DNA of 64,000 nt from Cylindrodendrum hubeiense (GCA_014621425.1 JAANBB010000095.1:1-64000); one strand, 5' to 3'. Numbered from the stretch's first letter, positions 24,298 through 36,276 are shown. Made by a program: numbers and translations. The notes: a model not told the origin generated them from the letters alone.

Positions 24298-27200
24298 TCA
24301 GCGCTCTGACGTTGTTATCGCCTCAAGTTGGAGGAATACAATGGCGGGGGGAAGAGGGGTTGGGAGTCGTGCGGTGTTGGTTACTACATATGTTACCAAA
24401 CTGGACCCCTGAACGTGGTGTTGCAAAATGGCATCTGTTAACCCTTTGGGTTCCTGAGGCATCCACCTGCGTACCTAGCCCCACAGAGCCCCAGTAGATG
24501 CCGATTGATGCAGAGGAATCTATGGCGATAGCAGACACGGTGAGGTTTGAGCTATTGGATGTAGATCTTCGTAACGCACATAATGAATTAGATCTGATGC
24601 CACCTAATTTGGGTGGGCGCTGGAGTACATATCATCTATTCTTTAACTGATTGGATACCCCGGGAGTGATCACACTGGAGGCTCAAAGCGCTCAAAGGGA
24701 TATCACTGGTTAGGAGGAGGTAGAAAGATCCTGGAAGTGTGGTTGCTGAACTGCTGAGCGATGGGTGTTTTGAGGGTGTAGGAAGCGGGAAATCCCCTCT
24801 TAGAAAAGATGTTCTTCAACGAAGTTGGCTGATCTGCAAACCGGTGAGCTAGGAGGACTGGTGACAGGACCATGAACCCGGTCATGGGATGCAGAATAAG
24901 TGTCGTTAGGGCACGACAGCATGGTAATGAAGGGTGCGCCTCTCGGTTTTGAGAGCCGATGACAGCCTCCAATGTCCCTAACGGTTTCCGCGCCCCGGTG
25001 CGACGCAGTCACACAAAAGAAAGCAACGTTGGCGTCAAACCGCGGCCAGCCTCACGATGGCATATGCAGAAATCGGACCATTCTCTTGGCAACCGTGAAG
25101 GGTAGTGATGGCACAGCAGGTTGCTAGCCTCAAAGGGGCAAGTCGGCGAGCCACGCGTCTGGAGATCTCAGGGCCGGCGATCATCCGATGGGGCTGCTGG
25201 GCGCTGGGCTGCTGGACTGCTGGGCTGCTGACGAACAACATGGAGATCAATTCTGGGACCCTGGGCAGATTCTGGCGTTGCATTGACCAGGTTACCGGCC
25301 CTGGTATCACATGGAACGCCATGCCACCCATAGCTTGGAGACTCGAGGCTCGTAAACTTGAGCTGGCACTCGAAGCCAGACGAGCGAGACGAGCCAGGGA
25401 CGGGCCGCTCATAGTCAGTCCAATAGCAGAGGAAATTATGACCGCGCTTGTCAGCGTCGAAGTGTCGAAGCGGGATGGGCAGCGGTGGTGATCATGTTAG
25501 TCAAGGAGCCATGCCTAAGACAGGCGGGACAAACAACAGAAGACGAGGTTGCCGCAGCCGAGCCGCCGCAACCGCAAAGTGATTGGCCTCCATAGGCAAA
25601 ACAATACCCCTCCCCCACGGCCCTGAGTGCCCGTCATTGAGGGGAGGATATTAAAGTCGAACTGCGGCTTGGCATCTATCCCCAAGTCCAAGGATGCTGC
25701 ATGGCTAGCATACGAATGGCTCGTTGTGGATTCGGTACCGCGGGCGCGCTAAGGCGCCAGTTGGGGCTGCAAGCCTGCGAGGGACGGAATTCAAGCCCGA
25801 TCCACGACCTAACAAGCCCGAGAGCGCGAGCCGAGCGCAATCTGAGTTCCAAGCAGTCGGAGGAGGCGAGCGGCAGGGGTGGCGGTGGTAGGTTGGGCGG
25901 CATATTTTGGGGAAAATATGACATGTAACAGGAGCCAGGATGGGGGAGCTCATGCGGCCGCTCCATGCGCGCGCCGACTGGGGCGGCTCATTTCCAAGCA
26001 GCGGCAACGGTCCAAGACAATTTGATTCGATGCCCGGGGGCTCAAATGCCTCGCAGCGAGCTGGGCGGGTTGGAGATGAGGCGGCTTGTTTGGCGGCGCC
26101 TGGGCCGGCCTGGAGGATTGACGGCCTACAGCTTTGGATGAGGGGATTGAGCTGCTTGCATTGGGCGGTGAGCACAGGGCAGATGGAGTTGGAGCTGCGT
26201 TAACGTTAGCTACCCCAGGCCCCACGACACGTGATGGACGCCACGGACAACGGGTTGGCGAGTCGGAGCCGGATGTGATACAGCTGCGTCTCAAGTTCGG
26301 TCCCGGGATTGTTGCTATTAGATGTCGGATAAAGAAACTCTCAAGCAAGGATGAGGCATACCGGGAGGAAGGGGAAGGTGGATTCCTTTCTTTTCTTTTT
26401 GGTTTTACCAATAGAGGGATATCAATCCCTTGTTGGATTGAACCTTGTTGATGATGCATCTCACTCTCACCCTCACCCTTATTCTCTCCCTTGAATACTC
26501 ATAGCATGCGCAGCACGAAATTACACGACAAGTCCCTTCAAATGAATCTCAACTGTGCCGGGCCGGAGCTTAGGGACATCTCGTCGCCGTCGCTGGGGCA
26601 TCCACTCCCTGAAGCAGACGCAGCAGACCCGCATGTCGTTGGCTGGTGGCTTGTCTGCACCGCTGCAGCCGCACCACAGGCTGAGGCGAGTGATGTGGGT
26701 GGATAGATGCGTGCCAAGGCTAAACGCAAAGCCGTACTAAAAGGGAGACAGGCAAGGCAGACGCATGACCCACGAGCTGGTAGGTGTGGTTGAGGGGCGT
26801 CGGTACGCCGCCGCCATCGTCATCTTCATGCATCGTCGTCATAAGGCGGGAAGAGGAGTAGGATCACCAGCCACCGCCGTACTAGCAACAGCCTCAACAA
26901 GCATGCAAAGCCGACTGCCAGAGCAGGCCACAACACAAGGGATCGCTTAGCAAACAGGGTGCCAAGACCACAAAAATATCTTCACAGGTGTTGCATCACA
27001 AGTGCTCGAAGCTTCAGACCTCCGAGTTAACTCGGCCGACTGCCGAGTGGGATGAGTGAGATGAGGATCAGCAAACCCAAACTAACCTGTTCCATTGGCA
27101 AAGAATATGCGGGTGCCGCCACGGTTGATCCCACTCTGATACGGGGGCGCACCAGCCAACCACCACTAATACGTCACCAATAATAACAGTCAACACAGCA

Positions 27201-30200
27201 CAGCAGCTTTCCAACGCAGGGCGCATTCTATCTTGCAGTCTTTCTAGGAATTGATTTTCCCCAGACCATCATATGGCTAGGATTCTTGATGGTAGGAGGG
27301 ACAGGCATTCTGTTATTTGTACATTTTAATGATCTAATGTACATATTTTCTCGTACCCATTGTGACCATTCAAAGATGTGATAGTTGATCGTTGTGAGCT
27401 GTAATGGATGTGCCTGCAGATCATTGAGGGGAGCTTGAGCTGATCCAGGTGCTTATCGCGGGGCATCGCCAGTGGATGACGGCGAAGAATACCCCACAGA
27501 GCTATCGAGGCAAGCTTTGTCTCATGTGTTTTGAAAGTTATCCGGTGTCTTGGGTCAGAAGCAATGATTACAAACAAGCGTGCTGACGGTGGCTGGCTGC
27601 GCAAACGAAGGATCCTGAACAAAACCCTCAATCAAGTGGGAGGGAATCCCGAGAAGGGTTGCTGGCTTGAATTAGCGGGTGGGCCATCTCGGCATAAGCA
27701 AGCGAGCCGACGAGTTGGCGACCGACGTTGCGACGGCGAGAGCATGGGAGCTGGAATGGGTGTGGCTCCACCGGGGGGAGAGGGGGGGAGGGCCAAGGGT
27801 AATGATCCATGAATGATGGGCAACGGGGACATCTTCCCGACGCTTCTGAGGGAAAGACATTTCTTTTCTTGTATCAAACTAACTCTGGTAGGGGAAGAGG
27901 AGGTGGCTGGCTAGTGGATGAGAGAAGCGTCTCCGAGTTCCCGAGTCCCAATGGCAAATTTTGAATTGCCACGCACGGCTGCTGGGGCTCTGTTACCACT
28001 TGGCAGACAGTGCAACCTAAGACGCGCGCCGTTGGGCTTGACTCGAGACGAACACGCGCGAGTCGAGTCCAATTACGCAATTACGTACAAAACGCCGGTA
28101 CTTGAGAGTTCCCAAGGCACTGAGAGCCGGCGGAGGATTTATGTCCGGCACTTGATGAAGAACCGGTGGGTGCGGTGAAATGAAGAACTTTTGACATGCT
28201 TCTGCCGAAGGGATACCGAGTTGAGGTGAGGCAGCACCTAGTTCGTTGTCCCGTGGCGGCGCGTCGTGATGGTTGCTGTGCCGTCAAGCTTGCCGATGGT
28301 TGTCGACAGCGACGTTAACCACGTACAGTAGCGCCATGTGTGCTTTTTCACTTGGGCCAGTGACATCAGCGACCGCCCAGCAGGTAGCGAGCAAAAGGAG
28401 GCTTGTGGCGGGCGGAACGTATCGACAAAAAGCAAGTCATGGCGGGTGAGGATGGGTGGGCAAATGCCATGCTGGGGCGACTGGGGTGCTGGAGACGATG
28501 TCGATTGGGCGTCACTGCCTCTCCACACTGTTGATGCCCTACCGGACGCTTACAGAGGTTGTACGAAGTACACAATGACGGAGAGGACCCTTTTGCAAAT
28601 CGAGAACCATGGATGGAAATGGCGGCGCTGTCACGAGTACGAAGCGCCCGGGCTTACACCCCATCGTCCATGGTAGGGTGGACGGAGGCCGGTGCGTACG
28701 CAGCGGGACCGTTACCGCAGGCGTCATTTAGCCGGGCATGCTCATCTGATTTCCTCCAATTCTTACGCGCTGTGCGTGCTCGCCGTGCTTGACTTCGGCA
28801 CGCCTAGCCTGGCATGGCCTGGCGCTGGCGCTGGCGCTCGTGGAATCCCAGGGTCGGGCCTGATGAGGCTGCCAGCGCTCCACCGTGGCGATGGATCCCT
28901 GACGAGCTTCGCCTTGGGGACATGGGCGCGCCCCTCCCATCGTGGATTCAATGAGCCCCATAACCGGCCTGCGCCCTTGCGCCCACGCCGGCGACCCAGC
29001 AGGGCCAGCACGAGCCCTGGGTGCTGGCCATCCGTGAGCCTTGAAGTCGGAAGCACAGCGCAAGAGGATAGGAATCCCTGGCTGTGCCGCCGGGAAGACC
29101 CTGGTTAACCGACGTCGCCGGAGTGCTTTCACCGCATTTTGGGGGCCAATGGCTTGGAGTTCCAGCATGGGCTTTTCTTTCCTGCAGGACAAGGCGTTTG
29201 CTTTGCTGCTTGCTTTCTCCATCGCATCGTCAGCGAGCGCTGTGGCGACTGGCTGACAGCTGGGAGCTGGACTTACTCCGTAGGTAGACTTGGGTGAGCT
29301 AGGGTCTGAAGCTTGGTTGCAGGTCCTGATCGTCTACTTCGTACGGATGCTCCGAACCAGCCTTCATCGACCATTTCATCCTTTTGGGCCTGGACCTCTG
29401 GCCGGTCCGTTTTTTCTTCTTCCTTCTTCGTTGCTCACGACTTACACTAGCGAAATATCCTGTCTGCCTGTCAAGCAGGAAACAAAGGGACCGACAGCGG
29501 GTAATGCTTAACAGGGTACGCCATTGCACCCCCTAGCCCGGCTCCCGTCAACTATTATGGAATGGGATCGCTCGCGCCGAGTTGCCCTGTTCCGCTCATC
29601 CCCATTCACATCCACCTTGGGCCTTGGGAGGGAGACCATACTAAACGTCGCCGCTCCCATCCCACCCTTTAGACCGTCCCTTTCCAAAACCTCCGATGAT
29701 GGCCCCTCCGCCCCCTCACTTGTGGAACTCTGACTGAGAGGAGAGGCCGTCCTGTACGAATCACCGGGCTCGACTGAGTGACTGACTGGATCGATCCAGT
29801 TCATGGTCTCGGCCCCAGTTTCACTGCCGGCCGCCTGTGTGTCTGGCATCGTGGTCCATCCACCCGCACCTGCAGCAGCCAGCAGTCAGCAGCATCTGGG
29901 ACATTGCCTGGGACATCATTCACCCTGGAACATGGCGTCGTCGTAGCCTGCAACTGGCATTCACATATACCCATTCCTGCGCGAACACCCTTGGGCGAAC
30001 GGACCGCAAGAGGGAAAGAAGCCCCGGACTTCCCTCGGTGAAGATCGACTGCCCCTCATCATTATTCATCCTCAACCTTTCTCGGCCACCGATCCATCGG
30101 TTCTGCCGCCAAAACAGTGCGCCGCCCCTCCGATCCGCTCCATACACCTAATCTCCACTCTTCCGACCATCCCCCATCCCCATCCCATGAACCCACCAAG

Positions 30201-30230
30201 CTACTGTGCTACTGTGCGTACTTGTACGTG

Positions 30231-30274
30231 CTACGTACCTACCTACATACCTACCTAGGTACCTACCTAGGTAG
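30231..30274. repeat. TACC/TAGG simple repeat
   Basis: Stacked ACCT/TACC units with palindromic CCTAGG steps (GTACCTACCTACATACCTAC, then CTAGGTACCTACCTAGGTAG). Such runs are frequent in intergenic DNA of Sordariomycetes and can form hairpins. Confidence 0.65.
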
Positions 30275-30417
30275 ATGCCCCAATAGGTACCCTCTGACTG
30301 GTGCAGCAGAGGCAGAGCCACCCGGGGCTAGCCCACCAGCCACCACTCCTCAGTAAAAAAAAAGGTACCGACCAGCCGACCCTTGGCCCTAGGGCGCTTG
30401 GCTTGGCGCCTCCTCCC

Positions 30418-30438
30418 CTCCGCCGCCGCCGCCGCCGC
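30418..30438. repeat. GCC trinucleotide repeat
   Basis: About six GCC/CCG triplets in a row in noncoding DNA. A plain microsatellite. Confidence 0.6.
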
Positions 30439-31625
30439 TTCTCGCTGCCACGACGGAATACGTCCCTGTAGGGCATCCACCACAAAGTCCGGAGTACCTA
30501 GCTGAAGTGCCTGTGGTCCCCAGGGCTGTCTGTGGCGCGGCCCTGCCCTGCCGTTCACTGAAGGCCACTCACTGCCCACCCGCCCAACCTGGCGGCGTCC
30601 CGGCCATCTGGATCAACCACCAAACACCCACCTACATCTGCTACGTCTCCCAGGGCGACCTCTCCATTGCCTTGCTCCAACCACCTACACCAAACACTTC
30701 CAAACACTCCAAACACTCTAAGCTCGGACTGGAAACACCTGCTCCCTGTGCTCGCGCCTCCTTCTCATCCGCCGTCTCCCTTGCTCCAGGCTCCCAAACA
30801 TACAAACATACCGCCGACCAACCGCCTGCACGACTCCCTCTCTTATCTCTCTCTCCCGCCTCTCACCACCCTTCTCACCATCCGCCTCAACCAGCCCAGT
30901 CGAAAAGCCTTCTGACCCGATCTTGCAGCCCCGGGACCCATTGGCGAACGAGACGCTTTGCGACCTCGTGTAACCCAGTCTCCAAAGCCACACCCCGGCC
31001 CTGCGCATCCAGTCGCGCCGCTCCGGCCCGTTGACCAAGAAGGCACAACGACAGTCCCCCGTCCAACCGTGCTGTCTCCCGTCTGCGCCTGCGCCTGCGC
31101 GTCTGCGTTCGTGTCTGCCTCCAACGCATTTTCCTCGCCTCTGCCTGGCTCTGGCCTACAACCACCTCCTCCTCGCCTTGTCAACGTCAACGTTGGGCGA
31201 TCCGTCCACACCCTGCCACCACGCACACTCACACACGCACATACTGACAGGCCTTGGACTTGGTCCTCGCTCGCTCCTTCGCTTGACTTGACCTGACTTG
31301 CGCCGCCCAGGGCCCACCCCTCCCCCGCCTGCTCTTCTTATCCTCACCCACAACAACCACGCCTTGATTCCCACGCACACACCCCTAAGCCCCAAGGACC
31401 GGCGTCATAGCCCCAGAATCCCGGGCCAGGGACCGCGAGCGTGAGCGACTAAGAGCCATCGCCGGCAGTCAGGATTAACGCAGCACTGCAGCAGGAGGAC
31501 CCCTCCCCGACGCTTGCAAGCCCTACCATTTGCGACGTGGCCCGGGGACACATCATCTCGAGGCCCAGCTGTGCCAGCCCGAAGCATTTTACAAGGACGC
31601 TAGCAGCCGCTGCAGGTAGCCAAAT

Positions 31626-32592
31626 ATGTCGGATTCCCCCCAATCCCCTCCCAAGGAGGTTGACCAAGGTGCACCGTCACCCGACGAGGAAGCACAAATG
31701 AATGATCAACAAGACCCACAGGGTGCCGGCGCCGCGGGCTATGAGTTCGAAGGCGTAAAGGAGCAGGACCGGTGGTTGCCCATAGCCAATGGTAGGTTCT
31801 CTATTCCCTCCGACGCCTCGTCGTGATTTGTTCGTCCTTCTGCACGAGCTGCTCGCCGCTTCAGCCTGTTAGCCGTGCAGATTTGGCCGTCCATGTCTTG
31901 CGATTCGTCCTCCAAGTCACCAAAGGCGCCTCGCGCCTTCAAGGTCGACAAAACCGATGAGCTTGATGCTAACATTCGCAACTTTGCTCCAGTGGCCCGC
32001 ATCATGAAGAATGCCCTCCCCGAGAATGCCAAGATCGCAAAGGAGGCCAAGGAGTGCATGCAGGAGTGCGTGAGCGAGTTCATCTCCTTCATCACCAGCG
32101 AGGGTAAGTTGCGCCTCTTGCTCCCCCTTGGGCGGCGCATCTACATGCCTCGAGCCGATCCATAGCTCTCATCTTCAGCACGCTGACCTGTTACCTTGAC
32201 ATAGCGTCGGAGAAGTGCCAACAGGAGAAGCGGAAGACCGTTAACGGCGAGGATATTCTTTTCGCTATGACTTCGCTCGGCTTCGAAAACTACGCCGAGG
32301 CCCTCAAGGTGTATCTCTCCAAGTACCGTGAGGTATGTCAAGCCTAAACCCGGAACGCCCCTGGATGCTCCGTCCTGACACACGAATGCAGCAACAGAAC
32401 CAGTCCAACAGAGACAGAGTTTTGGAGAACACTACCTGGCCAGGCCCCCTGATGGGTGGCGAGAAGCCCGAGGGGAGTGCTGAGTTCCCCAGTGCCGAAG
32501 GCGCCAACAGTGTCGAGGGTGGTGCCGATCCCAACTACTTGTACGGCTCTCAGGCTGGTCACAACGGTGCGGGTGCGGGTGACGGCTACTAG
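31626..32592 (+). CDS. HAP3: HAP3/NF-YB subunit of the CCAAT-binding complex
   Basis: This is the B subunit of the CCAAT-binding complex (HAP2/3/5, HapB/C/E), which acts in the nucleus on iron, redox, nitrogen and secondary-metabolism genes. There are four exons: 31626-31791, 31993-32103, 32205-32332 and 32392-32592, giving 201 residues. The histone-fold core begins at DRWLPIAN (about residue 48), continues [20 protein letters not shown] and [20 protein letters not shown], and ends KVYLSKYRE. The acidic/Pro-rich N-terminus and Gly-rich C-terminus ([12 protein letters not shown]) are variable in the family. Intron 1 is long for this window (201 bp) but has a good GCTAAC branch site. Two oddities are reported as findings: an in-frame ATG inside intron 1 and a repeat-coding frame that stays open after the TAG stop. 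Confidence 0.96.
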
Positions 32593-33850
32593 GTGTCAGG
32601 CTCGAACAACACCTGCATCGAGCAGTTGGTCAAGTCGGAGCAATTGGTCAAATCAGAACAATTGGTCAAGTCGGAGTTCGATTAGACTGAGGCTTGAAGG
32701 CGACGGCTCGTACCCGAGGGGCTCGCCGCTTGAGCGCCATACAATCACGACGTGTCTGCGCTGAGATGGGTACTTCATTGAGTGTGTATAAATATCGCCG
32801 CGACAATCTCGGAGTATTCAACTAGATGGAATCGGGAGGATTACGGATGTACATTGATGCGATGGACGGAGGCGACTGGTTAACCACCGAAAACAAAAGT
32901 GTGACAACAAAATGCCCTTGCTATCTGGATGATAGAGTTCTGGACGATGTCTTTGGTTCATATGTCGACTCAGGAGCGGTCTTGAGATGGGACAAACGTC
33001 AGTTCAGCAGTCAACTGGGGCTCGCAGATGCAGAACCACGGACATGCATTGAGATCCCGGCACAGAACAGAGAAAGATATCTATATAGTTTTCTAATTCG
33101 ATTTGCCTCTTCTGATTTTTGGGTTTGAACAGTGGTATCCTTCTGTGTGTGTGTGCATTGATCTTGATGCTGGTACTGAGACGTGGAATGCATTGTATCG
33201 TCTCCGTGCTTTGATGACTTACACGTGCCTCTGTATGGAATCCTTCATGGGCTCCAGGTATGTTTTGTTTATTAGTCCGTTATGGGGAAACGGTATACGG
33301 TGTTGTCTTCGAAAGAGGGCCCTTGTTTGTTCCCTTTCCAAGATTCCATCTCTAGTTTTGCCCGCTCTCACCATCTTATCGCGTCGTCGTTGAAGGACGT
33401 TTCGTCAGAGCTGTGACGCAATGGGAAGGTGGCGAAAGCGGAATGGCGAGGCGCACGGACCTCCCAAAACAACCAGCAAAAGCAGTCGAGCGGCACGTGC
33501 GTGACCCCACTTCAACGTCAAAATTTCCATTTGCACACTGGTTTATCGAAAAAAGTTGCCTGCCCACCAGGCGCCGACCAAATCCCCTTCATACTCCGCC
33601 ACCTTCGCTTGTCTCTTCAACCAGGCCCCTGCTCCATCCCCTTCAGCATCATCCTGCATCGCGACGCGGACATATCACCAGGGTGCTGAGAGTAGCTTTA
33701 CTATGACCGACGGCTCTTCGCAGTCCTTGTCGCATCTTATCTGCCAGTCCATGTTCATACCTTAAGCGCCCCCCCGCCTGTTGTTGCCTGAGAGACGCCA
33801 CCATTCCCAGCAACCAACACACACGACCACGAACGTAACGAGCCACATCA
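32593..33850. other. HAP3 3' region and RRN3 promoter
   Basis: The first 93 bp form an open frame in phase with HAP3, ending in TAG at 32683-32685 and containing an 18-bp tandem repeat. The rest looks like 3' UTR (AT-rich around 32780-33090) followed by the CT-rich RRN3 promoter and leader (about 33580-33850). No further gene was seen. Confidence 0.55.
32620..32676 (+). repeat. 18-bp tandem repeat after the HAP3 stop
   Basis: Three units of GAGCAGTTGGTCAAGTCG lie in a row, plus a partial GAG. In the HAP3 frame each unit reads EQLVKS. The changes between units (CAG/CAA, AAG/AAA, TCG/TCA, GAG/GAA) are all G-to-A and all fall on third codon positions, so the encoded peptide does not change. Confidence 0.9.
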
Positions 33851-35908
33851 ATGCGACCCTTTACCCCTACGCCGCGGACTAGACCTGGTCCCATCTCCAA
33901 GATCTCGACGCCCGTCCGGTCGATTTTGAAGCCCGCCTCGGTCCTGGGCAGGAGGAAGGCTGACTATGCTGGGCTCAGCGACCCGCTCGATGCGCCAGAG
34001 AGCCCTACCAAGCGCCGCAAGGTCTTCTTTGACGATATCCGAAACGTGACCTACGAGGTCGGCAGGAGATCGATGGATGAGGTAAAGTTGGAGGTCAGGA
34101 CCGCTCTTGAGGAGCACCTGCGAGGAAATGACGGCCAGTACGATACTCTCAAGGAGCTGTTCGCCAGCGATAAGCAGCGCTACCTCCCTCCTGTTGTTGG
34201 CGAAGAGGACGACACCCTGAAGCCCCATGAGCTTCAGGTTTATGTCATGGCCCTCACCGGATGCATTCCCATCCTTAAGGACAAGTCCTGCAACGGACTA
34301 GTCAAGACCATTCTGAAGTGCTCCTGGTTAGGGCGAGATGATGCCTTTGTCAAGGTCTTTACCCACTTCCTGGCCGCCCTGGTCAGCGCTCAGGGTTCCT
34401 ACCTATCCCCGGTCCTTTCCATGATGGTAGAGAAATTCTGCGATACCCGAACCTCCGTCTGGTGTGTACCAGACTTCCCGGAGGTCAACCGCGAATCCAT
34501 GCGGGACAGGCTGCACTCCACCCTCCAGTACTTACTCCAAATGTTCCCATCCGCCATTCCAGTATTGGAAACCCTTCTGGGCTCGAAATTCCCGTTCCCC
34601 GACGAGTCGATGCGTGTCCACATGGCATATATCCACAACCTGCTACGAATAAAGAACTATGTCCCTGTCTTGCGTGACGAGGTCCTCGACCTCATCATCA
34701 ACCGGGTCGTCAAGATCGACTCCCAGATGCAGGTCGATTTGGAAGACCTGGATGATGATGTGACGGCTGCTGTCATGTACGCCCTCCGAGATCATTCGCG
34801 CGCGGTGGAATGGGAGGACGATGCGGACGATGTCAGCGACACAGAGTCAGTGGACAGCGACGATCCTGATTTTGACGAGGATGCGGCAAGAATCAAGTCC
34901 ATCAAGGGTAGCGTTGAGAAAATGGATGCCGCTTTGGACACCCTGTTCCAGGTCTACACGCCGCACTTTGCGAATCCCGGATCCGACGCCGCCTTCGATA
35001 CGTTTACGATCCTACTACGCGAGTTCGACCACATGGTCTTGCCCACCTACAAGTCGAGACACACCCAATTCCTCATCTTCCACTTTGCTCAGATGCACGA
35101 GCGGCTGACGGACGCGTTCTGCGGCCAGCTCATTGCAACTGCGTTCCAGGGCAACACACCCAACGTCCTGAAGCAGGCGGCAGCGGCGTACCTGGCCAGT
35201 TTCGTCGCCCGAGGAGCGCATCTGCCAGGACATCTAGTCCGAAGCATCTTCTCGCTTCTCCTCCACCACCTCGAGCAGTACCGCAAAAAGTACGAGCCGC
35301 TGTGCCGTGGACCCGACCTCAAGCGATTCCACCCTTACTACAGCCTTGTCCAGGCAACGCTGTACATCTTCTGCTTCCGCTGGCAAGACCTGATTGTCGG
35401 CGCGCCGGAGGATGTCGACCCTGAAGATGCTTCGTCCTACATTGGCCAGGAAGTTGACTGGGTCGGAACGTCGAGGAAGGATCTATCAGTCCAGATCTTT
35501 GGCAAGCTGAACCCGCTCAAGGTGTGTGCGCCGGTCATTGTCGAAGAGTTTGCGAAGCTTGCGCATCGGCTGAACTTTATGTACGTCTACCCGCTGGTGG
35601 AGGGAAACAAGCGGATCCGCCTGACGCAGTTCCTGTCGGCGACATACTCAACGGGCGGGGCTCTCCGAGATGCTGGCTATGAGTCGCAGGACGAGAGCTT
35701 CCACCAGTTGGACCCGTACTTCCCCTTCGACCCTTATCAATTACCGGTCAGTAAGCGATGGCTGGAGAACGATTACGTCAACTGGAAGGCGGTGCATGGA
35801 CTCAATGCCGAGGACGAGGACGATAGCGATGATGACGTGGACGAGGTGGACGAGGTGGATCTGATTGAAGGGACGGCGACGGACAGCGACGGCGACGACT
35901 GGGAGTAG
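33851..35908 (+). CDS. RRN3: RNA polymerase I initiation factor RRN3 (TIF-IA)
   Basis: RRN3 binds RNA polymerase I and brings it to the rDNA promoter, linking rRNA synthesis to growth signals, in the nucleolus. The gene is a single exon coding 685 residues, within the normal range. The start MRPFTPTPRTRP is followed by a basic Pro-rich N-terminus and then the HEAT-like helical RRN3 domain. Family landmarks include RSMDEVKLEVRTALEEHLRG, FPFPDESMRVHMAYIHNLLR and LDTLFQVYTPHF, then RHTQFLIFHFAQ, KQAAAAYLASFVARGAHLPG and YYSLVQATLYIFCFRW. An acidic insert (EWEDDADDVSDTESVDSDD, about residue 318) and an acidic C-terminal tail (DSDGDDWE) are as in other fungal RRN3 proteins. A 12-bp minisatellite begins 6 bp after the stop. 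Confidence 0.96.
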   Translation: MRPFTPTPRTRPGPISKISTPVRSILKPASVLGRRKADYAGLSDPLDAPESPTKRRKVFFDDIRNVTYEVGRRSMDEVKLEVRTALEEHLRGNDGQYDTLKELFASDKQRYLPPVVGEEDDTLKPHELQVYVMALTGCIPILKDKSCNGLVKTILKCSWLGRDDAFVKVFTHFLAALVSAQGSYLSPVLSMMVEKFCDTRTSVWCVPDFPEVNRESMRDRLHSTLQYLLQMFPSAIPVLETLLGSKFPFPDESMRVHMAYIHNLLRIKNYVPVLRDEVLDLIINRVVKIDSQMQVDLEDLDDDVTAAVMYALRDHSRAVEWEDDADDVSDTESVDSDDPDFDEDAARIKSIKGSVEKMDAALDTLFQVYTPHFANPGSDAAFDTFTILLREFDHMVLPTYKSRHTQFLIFHFAQMHERLTDAFCGQLIATAFQGNTPNVLKQAAAAYLASFVARGAHLPGHLVRSIFSLLLHHLEQYRKKYEPLCRGPDLKRFHPYYSLVQATLYIFCFRWQDLIVGAPEDVDPEDASSYIGQEVDWVGTSRKDLSVQIFGKLNPLKVCAPVIVEEFAKLAHRLNFMYVYPLVEGNKRIRLTQFLSATYSTGGALRDAGYESQDESFHQLDPYFPFDPYQLPVSKRWLENDYVNWKAVHGLNAEDEDDSDDDVDEVDEVDLIEGTATDSDGDDWE

Positions 35909-35913
35909 AATGA

Positions 35914-35978
35914 GGCATCGGTATTGGCATCGGTATTGGCATCGGTATTGGCATTGGCATCAGCATCGGCATTGGCAT
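35914..35978 (+). repeat. 12-bp minisatellite directly after RRN3
   Basis: Three exact copies of GGCATCGGTATT are followed by degenerate GGCATT/GGCATC half-units up to 35978. The array starts six bases after the RRN3 stop codon, so it should be in the mature 3' UTR. Confidence 0.85.
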
Positions 35979-36276
35979 GTTTTGATCCGAGGGGCATCAG
36001 CGAGGCGTTGGAGGATTTGCATTTACGTTTATTATGGATACAGGAGGGCCATGTGAAAAAGATCAAGGAGTTATCTCGGAAATAAAAAGCCAAGGATGTT
36101 TGAACCAAAACTGGATTCTTTTGATTACCGGTAGCTGAATGAATGGCTGTCAGCAGCCCGTCAGAAAACAGTGCAGTGGCTGAGTGTCGCCTCCGCGTTT
36201 CTGCGTCTCTGCGTCCCCGCGTCTCCGCAGCGCTGGCTGCCTGGCTTATTAGCACCGGCCTATTCGTTATTACCGT

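Larger units (their letters stand above)
24298..31625. other. 7.3-kb gene-free spacer before HAP3
   Basis: No coding gene could be supported. Open frames stay below about 180 codons, lack motifs and lie in competing frames. Visible pieces are a CTGCTGGG-type simple repeat near 25190-25225, a GGCGCT triplet-like repeat near 28822-28836, a TACCTACC repeat near 30231, a GCC repeat near 30418, and a long CT-rich zone from about 30560 to 31400 that probably belongs to the HAP3 promoter and leader. Unannotated noncoding RNA is possible. Confidence 0.5.

Noticed and set aside
25105..25491. Plus-strand frame of 128 codons
   Set aside because: Part of it is a CTGCTGGG simple repeat. There is no homology signal, no neighbouring exon and no good start context.
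32620..32676. RIP as the cause of G-to-A changes in the HAP3 repeat
   Set aside because: The changed bases are not in the TpG/CpA contexts preferred by RIP, and the repeat is far too short to be a RIP target.
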